Source: CAZYBU01 sp964645775
GTDB lineage: Bacteria > Spirochaetota > UBA4802 > UBA5550
Assembly: GCA_964645775.1 (NCBI GenBank)
Contig: CAZYBU010000001.1
Location: 1-64,000, forward strand
Direction: 5' to 3'
Length of the DNA stretch: 64,000 nt
Positions 25,100 to 33,605 of this stretch are shown piece after piece. A program made the position numbers and the translations under genes. Every line of letters begins with the position of its first letter. Within the stretch, counting starts at the first letter, position 1. The notes under the pieces were generated by a model. The model was not told the DNA's origin, made no database searches, and saw only the letters and a list, made by a program, of their open reading frames with translations.

Positions 25100-28085
25100 T
25101 GTCCGTCTCCGTGGCCTCTTCGTTATCTTTCAGACGAATGTCATAGGCTGATTTATTGATGGGCAGGGGAATGTCCATGTTCTCTTCGGCCTCCATCTCG
25201 TTTTTCTGTTCCGGCATTTTCCATCGGTTTTTACCCGCTTCGATGGCTTCCCGTACCTTCTGGAGCTGCTCGGCGATGGCTTTGTCATTGGGATCCAGGA
25301 TGACAGCTTTACGGAGGTATTCTTCTGCTTTTTTTAGATTATTCTCCCTCCCGTAGGAGAATCCCAGGTATAGATAGAGCGGAAGGGTCGCTTCCCGTTT
25401 TTCCAGGGCGCTTTCAAGATATGTGATCGCCTTGTCGTACCTGCCCGTGGAGAAATTCAGTACGCCGAGCTGGTAAAGGACCTTTCCGTTGGAGGGCTGG
25501 AGCTCCTGGGCCCGGCTGAGATGGATAAACGCCTGATCAAGGTCCTGGAGTGTAATAGAGATGATACCCAGGCGGTAGTGGGCATCAAAATTTCCGGGGT
25601 TCATGCTGAGGATGGATTGATAAAGTATCCTGGCTCTCTCCCATTTTTTCTGCTGTTCGAAATCCCTGGCAGCTTCGAAATAATACCTGATCTTGTAATC
25701 GAAGATCATTCGGATATAGTCCCTCAGGTCCACTCTGTATTGGGCAAGGTCTCTGAGTCGTTCAATATTCTTCTTCTCCAGTTTGTATCGGTCGTGAGCT
25801 TCAGAATAGTCAGATACCTGTAAAAGTCGGAGCACGTCTTCCTGGCTTTTAAATTCCCGGCGAAAGTTTGTACTGAAAACAGGATCATCTTCCGGAAGAG
25901 AATTAAGGACGGCGTCTGTCGTTTCGATGAAATCGAGCCAGGCTGGGGAGATATAGCGTCCGGTATTGATATACTGTTCTCGAACAAAAATGCCAGGAGG
26001 CTCCATTTGCGGGAAGAGGTCGCGAATGCTTTTCAGATCACCGGAAATGGAGTAGGATAGCACATGGTATTCATTATAGTACAGGGTCTTATAAAGAGGC
26101 CGATTTATCATTTTGTGGAGACGATCGACTTTTTCGGAACTCAGGACAAGATTATCTTCCTGGTCTGTGGATACAACCAGGAGAATATTGGAAAAAAAAT
26201 ATATTTGATGATAAGAGAAAAGACTTTCAAGAGAATCCAGCATCTGAGTAATAAATGCGGATGAGGCGTCGTGGAGGTTAATGATCTGAGCATGAATGCC
26301 GTCCGCATCGAGGTTTTTCTTAACCAGGCGGAAATATTCTTTTGAAACACGATAGGGGTTGACTGACAGATCCACGATATTTGGAACAGAAACGATCGCC
26401 CTGTAACTGTCCCGATTATGGCTGAGAAAGGACAGGACCGATTCGTTGTCAGCCACGTAGAGTTTCTGTCCTGAAATGGGAAGGGTCCTGTAATCGACGT
26501 TGTAATCCTGCAGGGGGTCCAGGACTGTTGTAATATCAAAATAGCTGTAGAGAGGATTTCTGAAAAATCTCTGGTTTCCGTCTATAAAGAGGATATCTTC
26601 GGAAGCAGGGTCGCAGTAAAGGGCCACGGGGGCAACGGCTCTTTTCAGGTTCTTTATGATGGTATTACTGAGGTGAAAAATGATATAGCCGTTGTAATAA
26701 ACACGTTCATTGTCCCTGATAAAGAGATTATTATAATTCGTTTCAGCTACGGCAACGTAGTTATCTGCATATGTGATAAAGGCCTCACCTTTTATAGGCA
26801 CCTCAAGGTATATATGATTAAAAATGAAAAGGGGAATCAGTGCAATTGTATACACGAAAAGGATGAGCTTTTTAATATAATGTTTCTTTAAGGTGGTAAT
26901 GTGAAACACCGGCAGAAGAAGATTAACACCGATAGTTGAGTAAAGGATAATAAAATACCAGAGGTCCGTGAATTGAACTAATGCAAGAGCGGACAGGACG
27001 AGCGGTGGCAGGATCATAACACAGATATCGAGTATATTGAACCTCTCATTGTGGGTAAACCGTTCCATGACAAGATGTATGGAGTGGTTCAGGGTAAATC
27101 CGAAAAATAGACCTGAGGGTATGAAGAGAAGCGCGGCAGGAGTAAAAGAACCTGCCCCCTTTATCTGGTAAAGAAGGATGATTGTATAGGTAACCAGGGG
27201 TGGGAAAAAGATGCTCCCGTAGATATGCCAGTTCATCCTTTTAACGAATTTTCCGGCGGCGTACCCCATTGCTATGCCGGCCAGTATGATGCCAAGGAAC
27301 AGAATTATCGACTCTTTGCGGATTCCATAAAAGCGAGTGAATGCGAGATGGAGAAGGTAGCTATAAATAAGAATGTAAGCGATATTTAGAAAAATATACC
27401 GGGTATGTTCCGAAAGATCGGATTTCTCTGATTGTGATAGTTCCGTATCTTCACTCTCTGTCATAAAGGGTACCGGTTTGTATCGGTAATGGATGAGAAA
27501 TATTCCGGGCAACATCAGGACGAGGAGCAGTGGAAGATAGCGAGAAGTGAGGCCGGGATCATTAATTATCAAAGGAGTAATAAGACCAATGAGCAGACCG
27601 ATTAAGGTTAAGGTTCCCAGGGGTATAAATGCCTTGAATTCATCAAGAAAATCGCCTGAAGCGATTTTCAGAAAATAATGAATACGTATTCCACTCAGAA
27701 AGGGGAGGACCGCGAATATCAGGAGAGGCAGCCAGAATGCCAGGCCGTAGATTTCGATCAGGGGGTCATTTTCCGCCGGGAATATGATCTTTCTGAAAAG
27801 TATCAAAACTGTAATTAGGACAAATATTGTCTCCGTTACGATATAGGAAACCTTTGAAGGAAGAAAAGTAAAGATGAGCCTTCCCGCAAGGTTCCCAGTG
27901 AAAAGAGAAAGTAGCGTAACAACGGCAACGTATCTGTCTACAGGCATATAGAAAAAGTAATATTGCGTTTTAATGGCAAGAAGGGATAAGACAGCTCCGG
28001 TTAACAGGGTGCCGATGAAAGTGTTCAGATAGAGGAATCGCCGCTTTTGCAACTGGGAATAGTGGATCTCTTTATATTGTCTCAT
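25089..28085 (-). CDS. Membrane / spermidine-synthase-like / TPR fusion protein
   Basis: About 998 aa. Residues 1-430 hold around 12 hydrophobic helices, as in MFS-like fused spermidine synthases. The middle third (about 440-720) reads like a spermidine-synthase Rossmann domain (YYNGYIIFHL; SVPNIVDLSVNPYRVSKEYF; LVKKNLDADGIHAQI), but the GGGDG-type SAM loop is replaced by FIDGNQRFF, so aminopropyl transfer is doubtful. The C-terminal 200 residues are TPRs (HYRLGIISITLQDLDQAFIH; VLYQLGVLNFSTGRYDKAI). The ATG at 28085 is preferred to a TTG three codons earlier. Such fusions occur in spirochaetes and deltaproteobacteria; the function is unproven. Confidence 0.7.
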   Translation of the reverse strand: MRQYKEIHYSQLQKRRFLYLNTFIGTLLTGAVLSLLAIKTQYYFFYMPVDRYVAVVTLLSLFTGNLAGRLIFTFLPSKVSYIVTETIFVLITVLILFRKIIFPAENDPLIEIYGLAFWLPLLIFAVLPFLSGIRIHYFLKIASGDFLDEFKAFIPLGTLTLIGLLIGLITPLIINDPGLTSRYLPLLLVLMLPGIFLIHYRYKPVPFMTESEDTELSQSEKSDLSEHTRYIFLNIAYILIYSYLLHLAFTRFYGIRKESIILFLGIILAGIAMGYAAGKFVKRMNWHIYGSIFFPPLVTYTIILLYQIKGAGSFTPAALLFIPSGLFFGFTLNHSIHLVMERFTHNERFNILDICVMILPPLVLSALALVQFTDLWYFIILYSTIGVNLLLPVFHITTLKKHYIKKLILFVYTIALIPLFIFNHIYLEVPIKGEAFITYADNYVAVAETNYNNLFIRDNERVYYNGYIIFHLSNTIIKNLKRAVAPVALYCDPASEDILFIDGNQRFFRNPLYSYFDITTVLDPLQDYNVDYRTLPISGQKLYVADNESVLSFLSHNRDSYRAIVSVPNIVDLSVNPYRVSKEYFRLVKKNLDADGIHAQIINLHDASSAFITQMLDSLESLFSYHQIYFFSNILLVVSTDQEDNLVLSSEKVDRLHKMINRPLYKTLYYNEYHVLSYSISGDLKSIRDLFPQMEPPGIFVREQYINTGRYISPAWLDFIETTDAVLNSLPEDDPVFSTNFRREFKSQEDVLRLLQVSDYSEAHDRYKLEKKNIERLRDLAQYRVDLRDYIRMIFDYKIRYYFEAARDFEQQKKWERARILYQSILSMNPGNFDAHYRLGIISITLQDLDQAFIHLSRAQELQPSNGKVLYQLGVLNFSTGRYDKAITYLESALEKREATLPLYLYLGFSYGRENNLKKAEEYLRKAVILDPNDKAIAEQLQKVREAIEAGKNRWKMPEQKNEMEAEENMDIPLPINKSAYDIRLKDNEEATETDNEK

Positions 28086-28411
28086 GGGGTCCAATCAGAT
28101 ATCAGTTAATTACTCTATACAATATAGTATCGTACTGAAAACAATAATTTTTCAGATGGCACACTCTATTCCCTGGCGATTCAGGGATCAACATAAAAAA
28201 TGAATAGATTTATAAAGCGGTGATTCAGAGTAATAGAGCAAACCATTGGATGAAAATATCAGAGATTCCCCAAAAAACCGAACATATGCCTGTCAATGAG
28301 ACATAATAATATTAAGGGATTTCGATTGCCTCTGACGATAATAAGAACAGGGGAAAATCTGCAAAAAATCCTTATTATGATAAAACAATCCCATATATTA
28401 ACATAAACGCA

Positions 28412-28451
28412 TATAATTGCTTATAATCACCTATATTCGCTTATGGCCCGG
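28412..28451 (+). repeat. 10-bp phased TATA array upstream of flaB1
   Basis: Four consecutive 10-bp units begin TATAATTGCT, TATAATCACC, TATATTCGCT and TATGGCCCGG, with a weaker unit (CATAAACGCA) just before. The exact helical phasing of A/T tracts may bend DNA or offer several overlapping -10 elements. It lies in the 486-nt gap before the first flagellin gene; the remaining gap is AT-rich without a gene. Confidence 0.5.
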
Positions 28452-28524
28452 ATAAATTATCTATGGAGCGGGACCGACTTATGAATCGTAAGGGAGTCAA
28501 CCCCCCGGTAGATTCCCGGAAGTA

Positions 28525-28542
28525 ACCGGCAAGGAGGCCGGT
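28525..28542 (+). promoter_or_regulatory. flaB1 leader hairpin with AAGGAG hexaloop (CsrA-type site)
   Basis: A perfect 6-bp stem ACCGGC/GCCGGT presents the hexaloop AAGGAG. The true ribosome binding site AAGGAGG follows at 28559-28565 and the ATG at 28572. A GGA in a hairpin hexaloop plus a second GGA in the Shine-Dalgarno is the classical CsrA target layout. See the matching hairpin at 29606-29623. Confidence 0.65.
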
Positions 28543-28571
28543 AAAGCCTAAAAGATTCAAGGAGGAATCTG

Positions 28572-29417
28572 ATGATTATTAATCACAACATGTCCGCTAT
28601 TAATACCAACCGGGTATTAAAATTTCAACACTGGGACGTTAACAAGAATATGGAGAAGCTCTCTTCTGGTCTCCGTATTAATCGTTCCGGTGACGATGCT
28701 TCAGGGTTGGCCGTATCTGAGAAAATGCGGACACAGGTCAAGGGCCTTCGTCAGGCCGAACGTAATACTGAAGATGGTATGTCTTTGGTGCAGACCACTG
28801 AAGGATACCTGAGCCAGATCAACGGAATCATTCAGAGGATCCGGGTTCTTGCCGTCCAGTCTTCTAACGGCATCTATACTCCGGAAGACCGCCAGCTGAT
28901 CCAGGTCGAAGTTTCAGCACTGGTTGATGAGGTTGATCGAATCGCATCCCAGGCGGAGTTCAACAAGATGAACCTGCTCCAGGGAGATTTCTCACGCGCA
29001 AGCCGCTCCGCTTCCATGTGGTTTCATATGGGCGCGAATATGCATCAGCGTGAGCGGGTCTACATCCAGACGATGACCGCCAAGGCACTCGGCCTCAAGG
29101 ACATCATCGGTAAACCCATTACTCTTTCAACCGCTGAGTCTGCCAACCGTTCCATAGGTATCATGGATGAGGCTCTGCACCAGATTTCCAAGCAGCGCGC
29201 TGACCTCGGTGCCTACTACAATCGGCTTGAGTACGCGGCCAAGGGTCTCATGAACGCTTATGAGAACATCCAGGCCTCCGAGAGTCGTATTCGGGACGCC
29301 GACATGGCAGAGCAGATGGTCCAGCTGACCAAGAACCAGGTGCTGGTCCAGAGCGCAACTTCCATGCTGGCTCAGGCAAATATGAAACCACAGACAATCC
29401 TTCAATTGCTGCGGTAA
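28572..29417 (+). CDS. flaB: Periplasmic flagellar filament core protein FlaB (first copy)
   Basis: 281-aa spirochaete flagellin. The N-terminal D0/D1 helices read MIINHNMSAINTN and MEKLSSGLRINRSGDDASGL; the short central part has SMWFHMGANMHQRERVY, and the C-terminal helices end ESRIRDADMAEQMVQLTKNQ. There is no variable D2/D3 insertion, as usual for FlaB. The protein forms the core of periplasmic flagella. The leader carries a hairpin suggesting CsrA control. The second copy follows 229 nt downstream. Confidence 0.95.
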   Translation: MIINHNMSAINTNRVLKFQHWDVNKNMEKLSSGLRINRSGDDASGLAVSEKMRTQVKGLRQAERNTEDGMSLVQTTEGYLSQINGIIQRIRVLAVQSSNGIYTPEDRQLIQVEVSALVDEVDRIASQAEFNKMNLLQGDFSRASRSASMWFHMGANMHQRERVYIQTMTAKALGLKDIIGKPITLSTAESANRSIGIMDEALHQISKQRADLGAYYNRLEYAAKGLMNAYENIQASESRIRDADMAEQMVQLTKNQVLVQSATSMLAQANMKPQTILQLLR

Positions 29418-29431
29418 TATTGGAACATCAG

Positions 29432-29453
29432 CCGCCGGCCGTAAGGCCGGCGG
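29432..29453 (+). terminator. Hairpin after flaB1
   Basis: A perfect 9-bp GC-rich stem (CCGCCGGCC / GGCCGGCGG) with a GTAA loop follows the flaB1 stop by 14 nt. The T-run behind it is weak (TGTTTT), so it may be a partial terminator or RNA-stabilising hairpin between the two flagellin genes. Confidence 0.6.
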
Positions 29454-29605
29454 AGATGTTTTAACTGTTCTTTGAAAACTGCGCTCATGTAATCTCCTTT
29501 GTGCAACTATCCGCGATTCCATTGCTGTTAGCACGGTTCTCTTTCTCCGGGACCTGTGGTTGCAGCAATGCAGCCGGGTATTCCCTGGATCAGTGGTATT
29601 ACATT

Positions 29606-29623
29606 CCTGATAAGGAGATCAGG
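29606..29623 (+). promoter_or_regulatory. flaB2 leader hairpin with AAGGAG hexaloop (CsrA-type site)
   Basis: A perfect 6-bp stem CCTGAT/ATCAGG presents the same AAGGAG hexaloop as the flaB1 leader, on unrelated stem bases. The real ribosome binding site AAAGGAG is at 29633-29639, with the ATG at 29647. Same loop, different stem, same position points to a conserved RNA structure. Confidence 0.68.
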
Positions 29624-29646
29624 AACAAAGACAAAGGAGTGTACCT

Positions 29647-30498
29647 ATGATAATTAATCACAACATGAGTGCAATCAACGCGAACAACGTGTTGAAATTC
29701 AAACACTGGGATGTGCAAAGCTCGATGGAGAAGCTTTCATCCGGCCTTCGAATCAATAAGGCGGGTGATGACGCCTCCGGTCTCGCTGTCTCAGAGAAGA
29801 TGAGGACTCAGATACAGGGTCTTCGTCAGGCAGAACGAAACACAGAGGATGGAATGTCCCTGGTGCAGACTACCGAGGGATATCTCGATCAGACAGCCTC
29901 GATTCTTCAGAGGATACGTGTCCTGGCGGTTCAGTCATCCAACGGGATCTATACACCTGAAGATCGTCAGCTGATTCAGGTTGAGGTTTCAGCCCTTGTG
30001 GACGAGATCGACAGGATAGCTTCCCAGGCTGAATTCAACAAGTTTAAGCTCCTTTTGGGTGATTTCTCCAGGACGAACCCGAAGGCCTCCATGTGGTTCC
30101 ACATGGGAGCAAATATGCACCAGCGTGAGCGGGTGTATATCGGGACAATGACCGCCCAGGGACTGAACCTGAAGGAAAATACGGGCAAGTTTATAGCCGA
30201 TCTCAGCACGGCCGAGGGCTCTAACAGGTCTATTGGGGTGATTGATGAAGCCCTGCACACTATCTCTAAACAGCGTGCGGACCTGGGGGCTTATTTCAAC
30301 CGAATGGAGTACGCTGCAAAAGGTCTGATGACTGCCTATGAAAATATACAGGCTTCCGAGAGTCGTATCCGGGATGCCGATATGGCTGAGCAGATGGTCG
30401 ATTTGACCAAAAATCAGGTCCTTGTGCAGAGCGCTACTTCAATGCTGGCACAGGCTAACATGCAATCCCGTACTATTCTCCAGCTTCTTGGGGGATAG
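29647..30498 (+). CDS. flaB: Periplasmic flagellar filament core protein FlaB (second copy)
   Basis: 283-aa paralogue of the preceding flagellin with the same domain layout (MIINHNMSAINANNVLKF; SMWFHMGANMHQRERVYIG; SRIRDADMAEQMVDLTKNQ) and most differences in the central region (NLKENTGKFIADLSTAEGS) and the last residues (LLGG instead of LLR). Tandem duplication is clear. Multiple FlaB proteins in one filament are normal in spirochaetes. A strong terminator follows. Confidence 0.95.
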   Translation: MIINHNMSAINANNVLKFKHWDVQSSMEKLSSGLRINKAGDDASGLAVSEKMRTQIQGLRQAERNTEDGMSLVQTTEGYLDQTASILQRIRVLAVQSSNGIYTPEDRQLIQVEVSALVDEIDRIASQAEFNKFKLLLGDFSRTNPKASMWFHMGANMHQRERVYIGTMTAQGLNLKENTGKFIADLSTAEGSNRSIGVIDEALHTISKQRADLGAYFNRMEYAAKGLMTAYENIQASESRIRDADMAEQMVDLTKNQVLVQSATSMLAQANMQSRTILQLLGG

Positions 30499-30548
30499 GT
30501 AAAGAGACAGAAAAAGCGTGACGATCTAATAGGGAATACCATTCATAT

Positions 30549-30580
30549 AAAATCCCGCTCCTTAAGAGCGGGATTTTTTT
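30549..30580 (+). terminator. Rho-independent terminator after flaB2
   Basis: A perfect 12-bp stem (30549-30560 with 30566-30577; AAAATCCCGCTC / GAGCGGGATTTT), a 5-nt loop and a run of seven T form a textbook terminator closing the flagellin pair. Confidence 0.93.
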
Positions 30581-30633
30581 AGGTTCGCCCGGGAAGATTT
30601 CCAGCAGCAGGGAATAGATTGAAATCCAAAGGT

Positions 30634-30669
30634 TTGACTGTACAAAAATATTTTTGCATATTGTATAAT
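30634..30669 (+). promoter_or_regulatory. Candidate promoter of the coiled-coil gene
   Basis: TTGACT at 30634-30639 lies ahead of overlapping -10 candidates, CATATT (spacer 17) and a perfect TATAAT at 30664-30669 (spacer too long). The sequence is AT-rich and sits 65-100 nt upstream of the ATG at 30734. Confidence 0.35.
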
Positions 30670-30733
30670 ATACTTGACGCAGGAACTCCGTAATTTTCAT
30701 TGTTCCGTTAATAATTAAACAAAGAGGTCGTTT

Positions 30734-31165
30734 ATGTTCATACGCAAGAGCCATATCTCACAGCTCATTAAGAAAGAACGTGCTCACGAGAGAAAACAGG
30801 TTTCCCGGGAATATGAGAAGAAGATTCGTGAACTGAAACGAGAGATGCATGAGGATCAGACACGAACCGTCAATGAATTGAAGGATGAAAGAAGCAGAGA
30901 GCTCAGGAAACGGGATCGCGAGATAAAGAAACTGAAAAGCGAAATACAGCATCATTACGCCACCTACCAGGATGTGCTGAAAAGGGAACGTTACCTGGAC
31001 GAGCTATCCGGAGAAATGGAAGAAATCATGGAGAAGATGCTGGTAAGCGTTAACGAATCGGTACAACCCTTCTACCGGACTCGATCAAAGGTAGAGGCCA
31101 TGAAATCCCGCTCTGCTAAGAAGCATGATAAGGTTGAAAATATCTTTAGGGTAGCTAACCAGTAA
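30734..31165 (+). CDS. Basic coiled-coil protein
   Basis: 143-aa soluble protein. Residues about 12-75 are a long charged coiled coil with heptad-like Lys/Arg/Glu spacing (REYEKKIRELKREM; LRKRDREIKKLKSEI), followed by a helical tail. AGAGG precedes the ATG. No family recognised; its place just after the flagellin pair hints at a structural or motility role but proves nothing, since a strong terminator separates them. Confidence 0.65.
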   Translation: MFIRKSHISQLIKKERAHERKQVSREYEKKIRELKREMHEDQTRTVNELKDERSRELRKRDREIKKLKSEIQHHYATYQDVLKRERYLDELSGEMEEIMEKMLVSVNESVQPFYRTRSKVEAMKSRSAKKHDKVENIFRVANQ

Positions 31166-31242
31166 GACAATCCTGGATGGCGAGGAAAACTTAAAATTCT
31201 ATGATCACGGAAAATGTTACACCCTCCGGCAGGAGGATGGTA

Positions 31243-31524
31243 TTATACCCGGGCTTCGAAAAGGGTCCCGGGAGGGTAGACAGAAGAAGAATGGAGCTGT
31301 TTGACTGAAGACTCCTGCCGCTGACTCAGGCGGTGGTTCGATATTGCATCTTCCATTACTTCAGGAGTCGCTTTTCGGTACAGGATGTTCGTGTCTGTGC
31401 GGCGAACCACACCCTGTGCGGGTTGGATGGGTGAATTGGGATAATTAGGCCAGAGATAAAGGTCTCGAACTTTTTCCATTTCACCTGTGAGACCAATAGA
31501 TGATATGCCGCCGGAGATGTTCAT
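31243..31524 (-). CDS. Hypothetical small protein
   Basis: 93-aa open frame (MNISGGISSIGLTGEMEKV, then NYPNSPIQPAQGVV, ending PPGTLFEARV). It has ordinary protein composition and starts with ATG, but only a weak GGGA before it. No family recognised. It stands alone between the coiled-coil gene and aconitase; it could be spurious. Confidence 0.4.
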   Translation of the reverse strand: MNISGGISSIGLTGEMEKVRDLYLWPNYPNSPIQPAQGVVRRTDTNILYRKATPEVMEDAISNHRLSQRQESSVKQLHSSSVYPPGTLFEARV

Positions 31525-31676
31525 GATCCCATTATCGGACAGCGATTCCCGTTACTTTAGCATATTCAGAAAATGAATTAATTGAAACCTGCTTCAGATC
31601 GTATTAAGATTAAAAACTGCTTGCCTCACTTCGGGCCTCACCGGGAAATGATAGAATATCAGGAGAGGGGGAAGAG

Positions 31677-33605
31677 ATGGCACAATCCGTGACCCGCAAG
31701 ATATTGGCCGATCACCTTGTAACCGGAAACCTGGAACCGGGAGAGGAGATCGGTATAAAAATTGACCAGACCCTTACACAGGATGCCACGGGCACCATGG
31801 CCTACCTGCAGTTCGAGGCACTGGGAACAGACCGTGCTCAGACCGAGCTCTCAGTTTCATATGTTGACCATAACACCCTCCAGATGGGTTTCGAAAACGC
31901 GGATGACCATCTGTATCTTCAGACTATGAACCGTAAATACGGTATTCATCATTCCAAAGCGGGTAACGGTATCTGCCATCAGGTACACCTGGAACGTTTC
32001 GGCATACCGGGAAAGACCCTTCTCGGTTCCGACAGCCATACCCCCACGGGAGGCGGAATAGGTATGATAGCCATAGGTGCGGGTGGCCTGGACGTGGCTG
32101 TTGCTATGGGAGGGGGACCCTTTTACCTGACCGCTCCCCGGGTTGTTAATGTCCGCCTTAACGGGAGCCTGCGATCAGGTGTAGCGGCCAAGGACGTTAT
32201 CCTGAAGGTGCTGGAGATACTGACAACAAAGGGAAACGTAGGGACCGTGATTGAATACTCGGGTCCAGGAGTTGGCACACTGACCGTACCGGAACGGGCT
32301 ACCATAACGAACATGGGGGCTGAACTGGGCGTTACCACATCCATTTTTCCCAGTGATGATATGACCCGTGAATTCATGGAGGCACAGGGACGGGGAAAAG
32401 ACTGGAGAGAGATCCTTCCCGATGAAGACGCGGAGTACGACAGGGAATTTGAGATTAACCTCTCGGAACTGGAGCCCCTGGTGGCCTGCCCCCATTCTCC
32501 GGATAACATCAAGAAGGTACGGGACCTGTCCGGCATGAAGGTGGACCAGGTGGCTGTGGGGAGCTGCACGAACTCATCCTACAAGGACCTTATGACGGTG
32601 GCCTCCCTGGTGAAGGGTAAGAAGGTCCATCCCGACCTGAGCTTTATCGTGGCCCCCGGTTCACGCCAGGTTATGGCGATGATCTCCAGGGACGGGGGCC
32701 TGGCGGACATTATCGCTAGCGGAGCCCGTATCATGGAATCGGCCTGCGGTTTCTGCATCGGAGCAGGGCAGGCCCCGGTATCGGGCGGGGTATCGGTGCG
32801 CACCAATAACCGTAACTTTGAGGGACGATCCGGTACCCCGGACGCCGGTATCTACCTGGTAAGCCCGGAAACAGCGGCCCTTACGGCCCTGAAGGGGGTA
32901 CTGGCCGATCCCCTTGAAGAGAAGAACGTTGAGTTTCCTTACATCGGACTTCCCGGTTCCTTTCTCATCGACGATTCCATGATCATCGAACCGGACGGCA
33001 AAGGGGAAGTGGTCCGGGGACCGAATATCGGCGAGCCTCCGGTAACGGAACCTCTGAAAGACACCCTCTCCGGGGTTATCGGCCTTAAGGTGGGAGACAA
33101 GATAACAACGGACCATATCATGCCTGCCGGGCAGAGGCTGAAGTACAGGTCCAACATCCCGAAATACGCGGAGTTCGTATTCGAGGGAGTGGACCCTTCC
33201 TTCTCCGGCCGGACCCTTGATGAGAAGGAGAAGGGGAACTACACGGCCATCGTGGGCGGACACAGCTACGGTCAGGGATCGAGCCGTGAGCACGCCGCCA
33301 TCTGTCCCATGCACCTGGGCGTCCGGGTGGTCATGGCAAAGTCCTTTGAGAGAATACACTCAACAAATCTGGTTAACTTTGGCATCGTGCCTCTTGTCTT
33401 TCTGAATGAAAAGGACTACGATAGCCTGGAAGCAGGCATGAGTTTTCATATTAAGGGTCTAAGGGACGCCGTTAAAAATAGAGAGAGTGTCACGGTCGGG
33501 GCAGGAAACAATGAACTGGAGATGGGAATCGCAGTCAGCAGCCGCCAGAGGGAGATTCTTTTCGAAGGAGGGCTGTTGAATTTAACCAGGAAGAATATTT
33601 CTTGA
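31677..33605 (+). CDS. Aconitate hydratase
   Basis: 642-aa enzyme interconverting citrate and isocitrate through cis-aconitate. The [4Fe-4S] cysteines are in GSCTNSS and CGFCIGAG; the substrate-binding loops GSDSHTPTGGG, TTDHIMPAG and GQGSSREHA are present. The short length (about 640) matches the aconitase type common in anaerobes and spirochaetes, smaller than AcnA. AGGAGAGGGGG precedes the ATG. It stands alone, without citrate synthase or isocitrate dehydrogenase beside it. Confidence 0.93.
   Translation: MAQSVTRKILADHLVTGNLEPGEEIGIKIDQTLTQDATGTMAYLQFEALGTDRAQTELSVSYVDHNTLQMGFENADDHLYLQTMNRKYGIHHSKAGNGICHQVHLERFGIPGKTLLGSDSHTPTGGGIGMIAIGAGGLDVAVAMGGGPFYLTAPRVVNVRLNGSLRSGVAAKDVILKVLEILTTKGNVGTVIEYSGPGVGTLTVPERATITNMGAELGVTTSIFPSDDMTREFMEAQGRGKDWREILPDEDAEYDREFEINLSELEPLVACPHSPDNIKKVRDLSGMKVDQVAVGSCTNSSYKDLMTVASLVKGKKVHPDLSFIVAPGSRQVMAMISRDGGLADIIASGARIMESACGFCIGAGQAPVSGGVSVRTNNRNFEGRSGTPDAGIYLVSPETAALTALKGVLADPLEEKNVEFPYIGLPGSFLIDDSMIIEPDGKGEVVRGPNIGEPPVTEPLKDTLSGVIGLKVGDKITTDHIMPAGQRLKYRSNIPKYAEFVFEGVDPSFSGRTLDEKEKGNYTAIVGGHSYGQGSSREHAAICPMHLGVRVVMAKSFERIHSTNLVNFGIVPLVFLNEKDYDSLEAGMSFHIKGLRDAVKNRESVTVGAGNNELEMGIAVSSRQREILFEGGLLNLTRKNIS

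Noticed and set aside
28446..28455. Sigma-28 (FliA) promoter -10 element for flaB1 (GCCCGGATAA)
   Set aside because: One base departs from GCCGATAA and no TAAA -35 box is found at 14-16 nt upstream.
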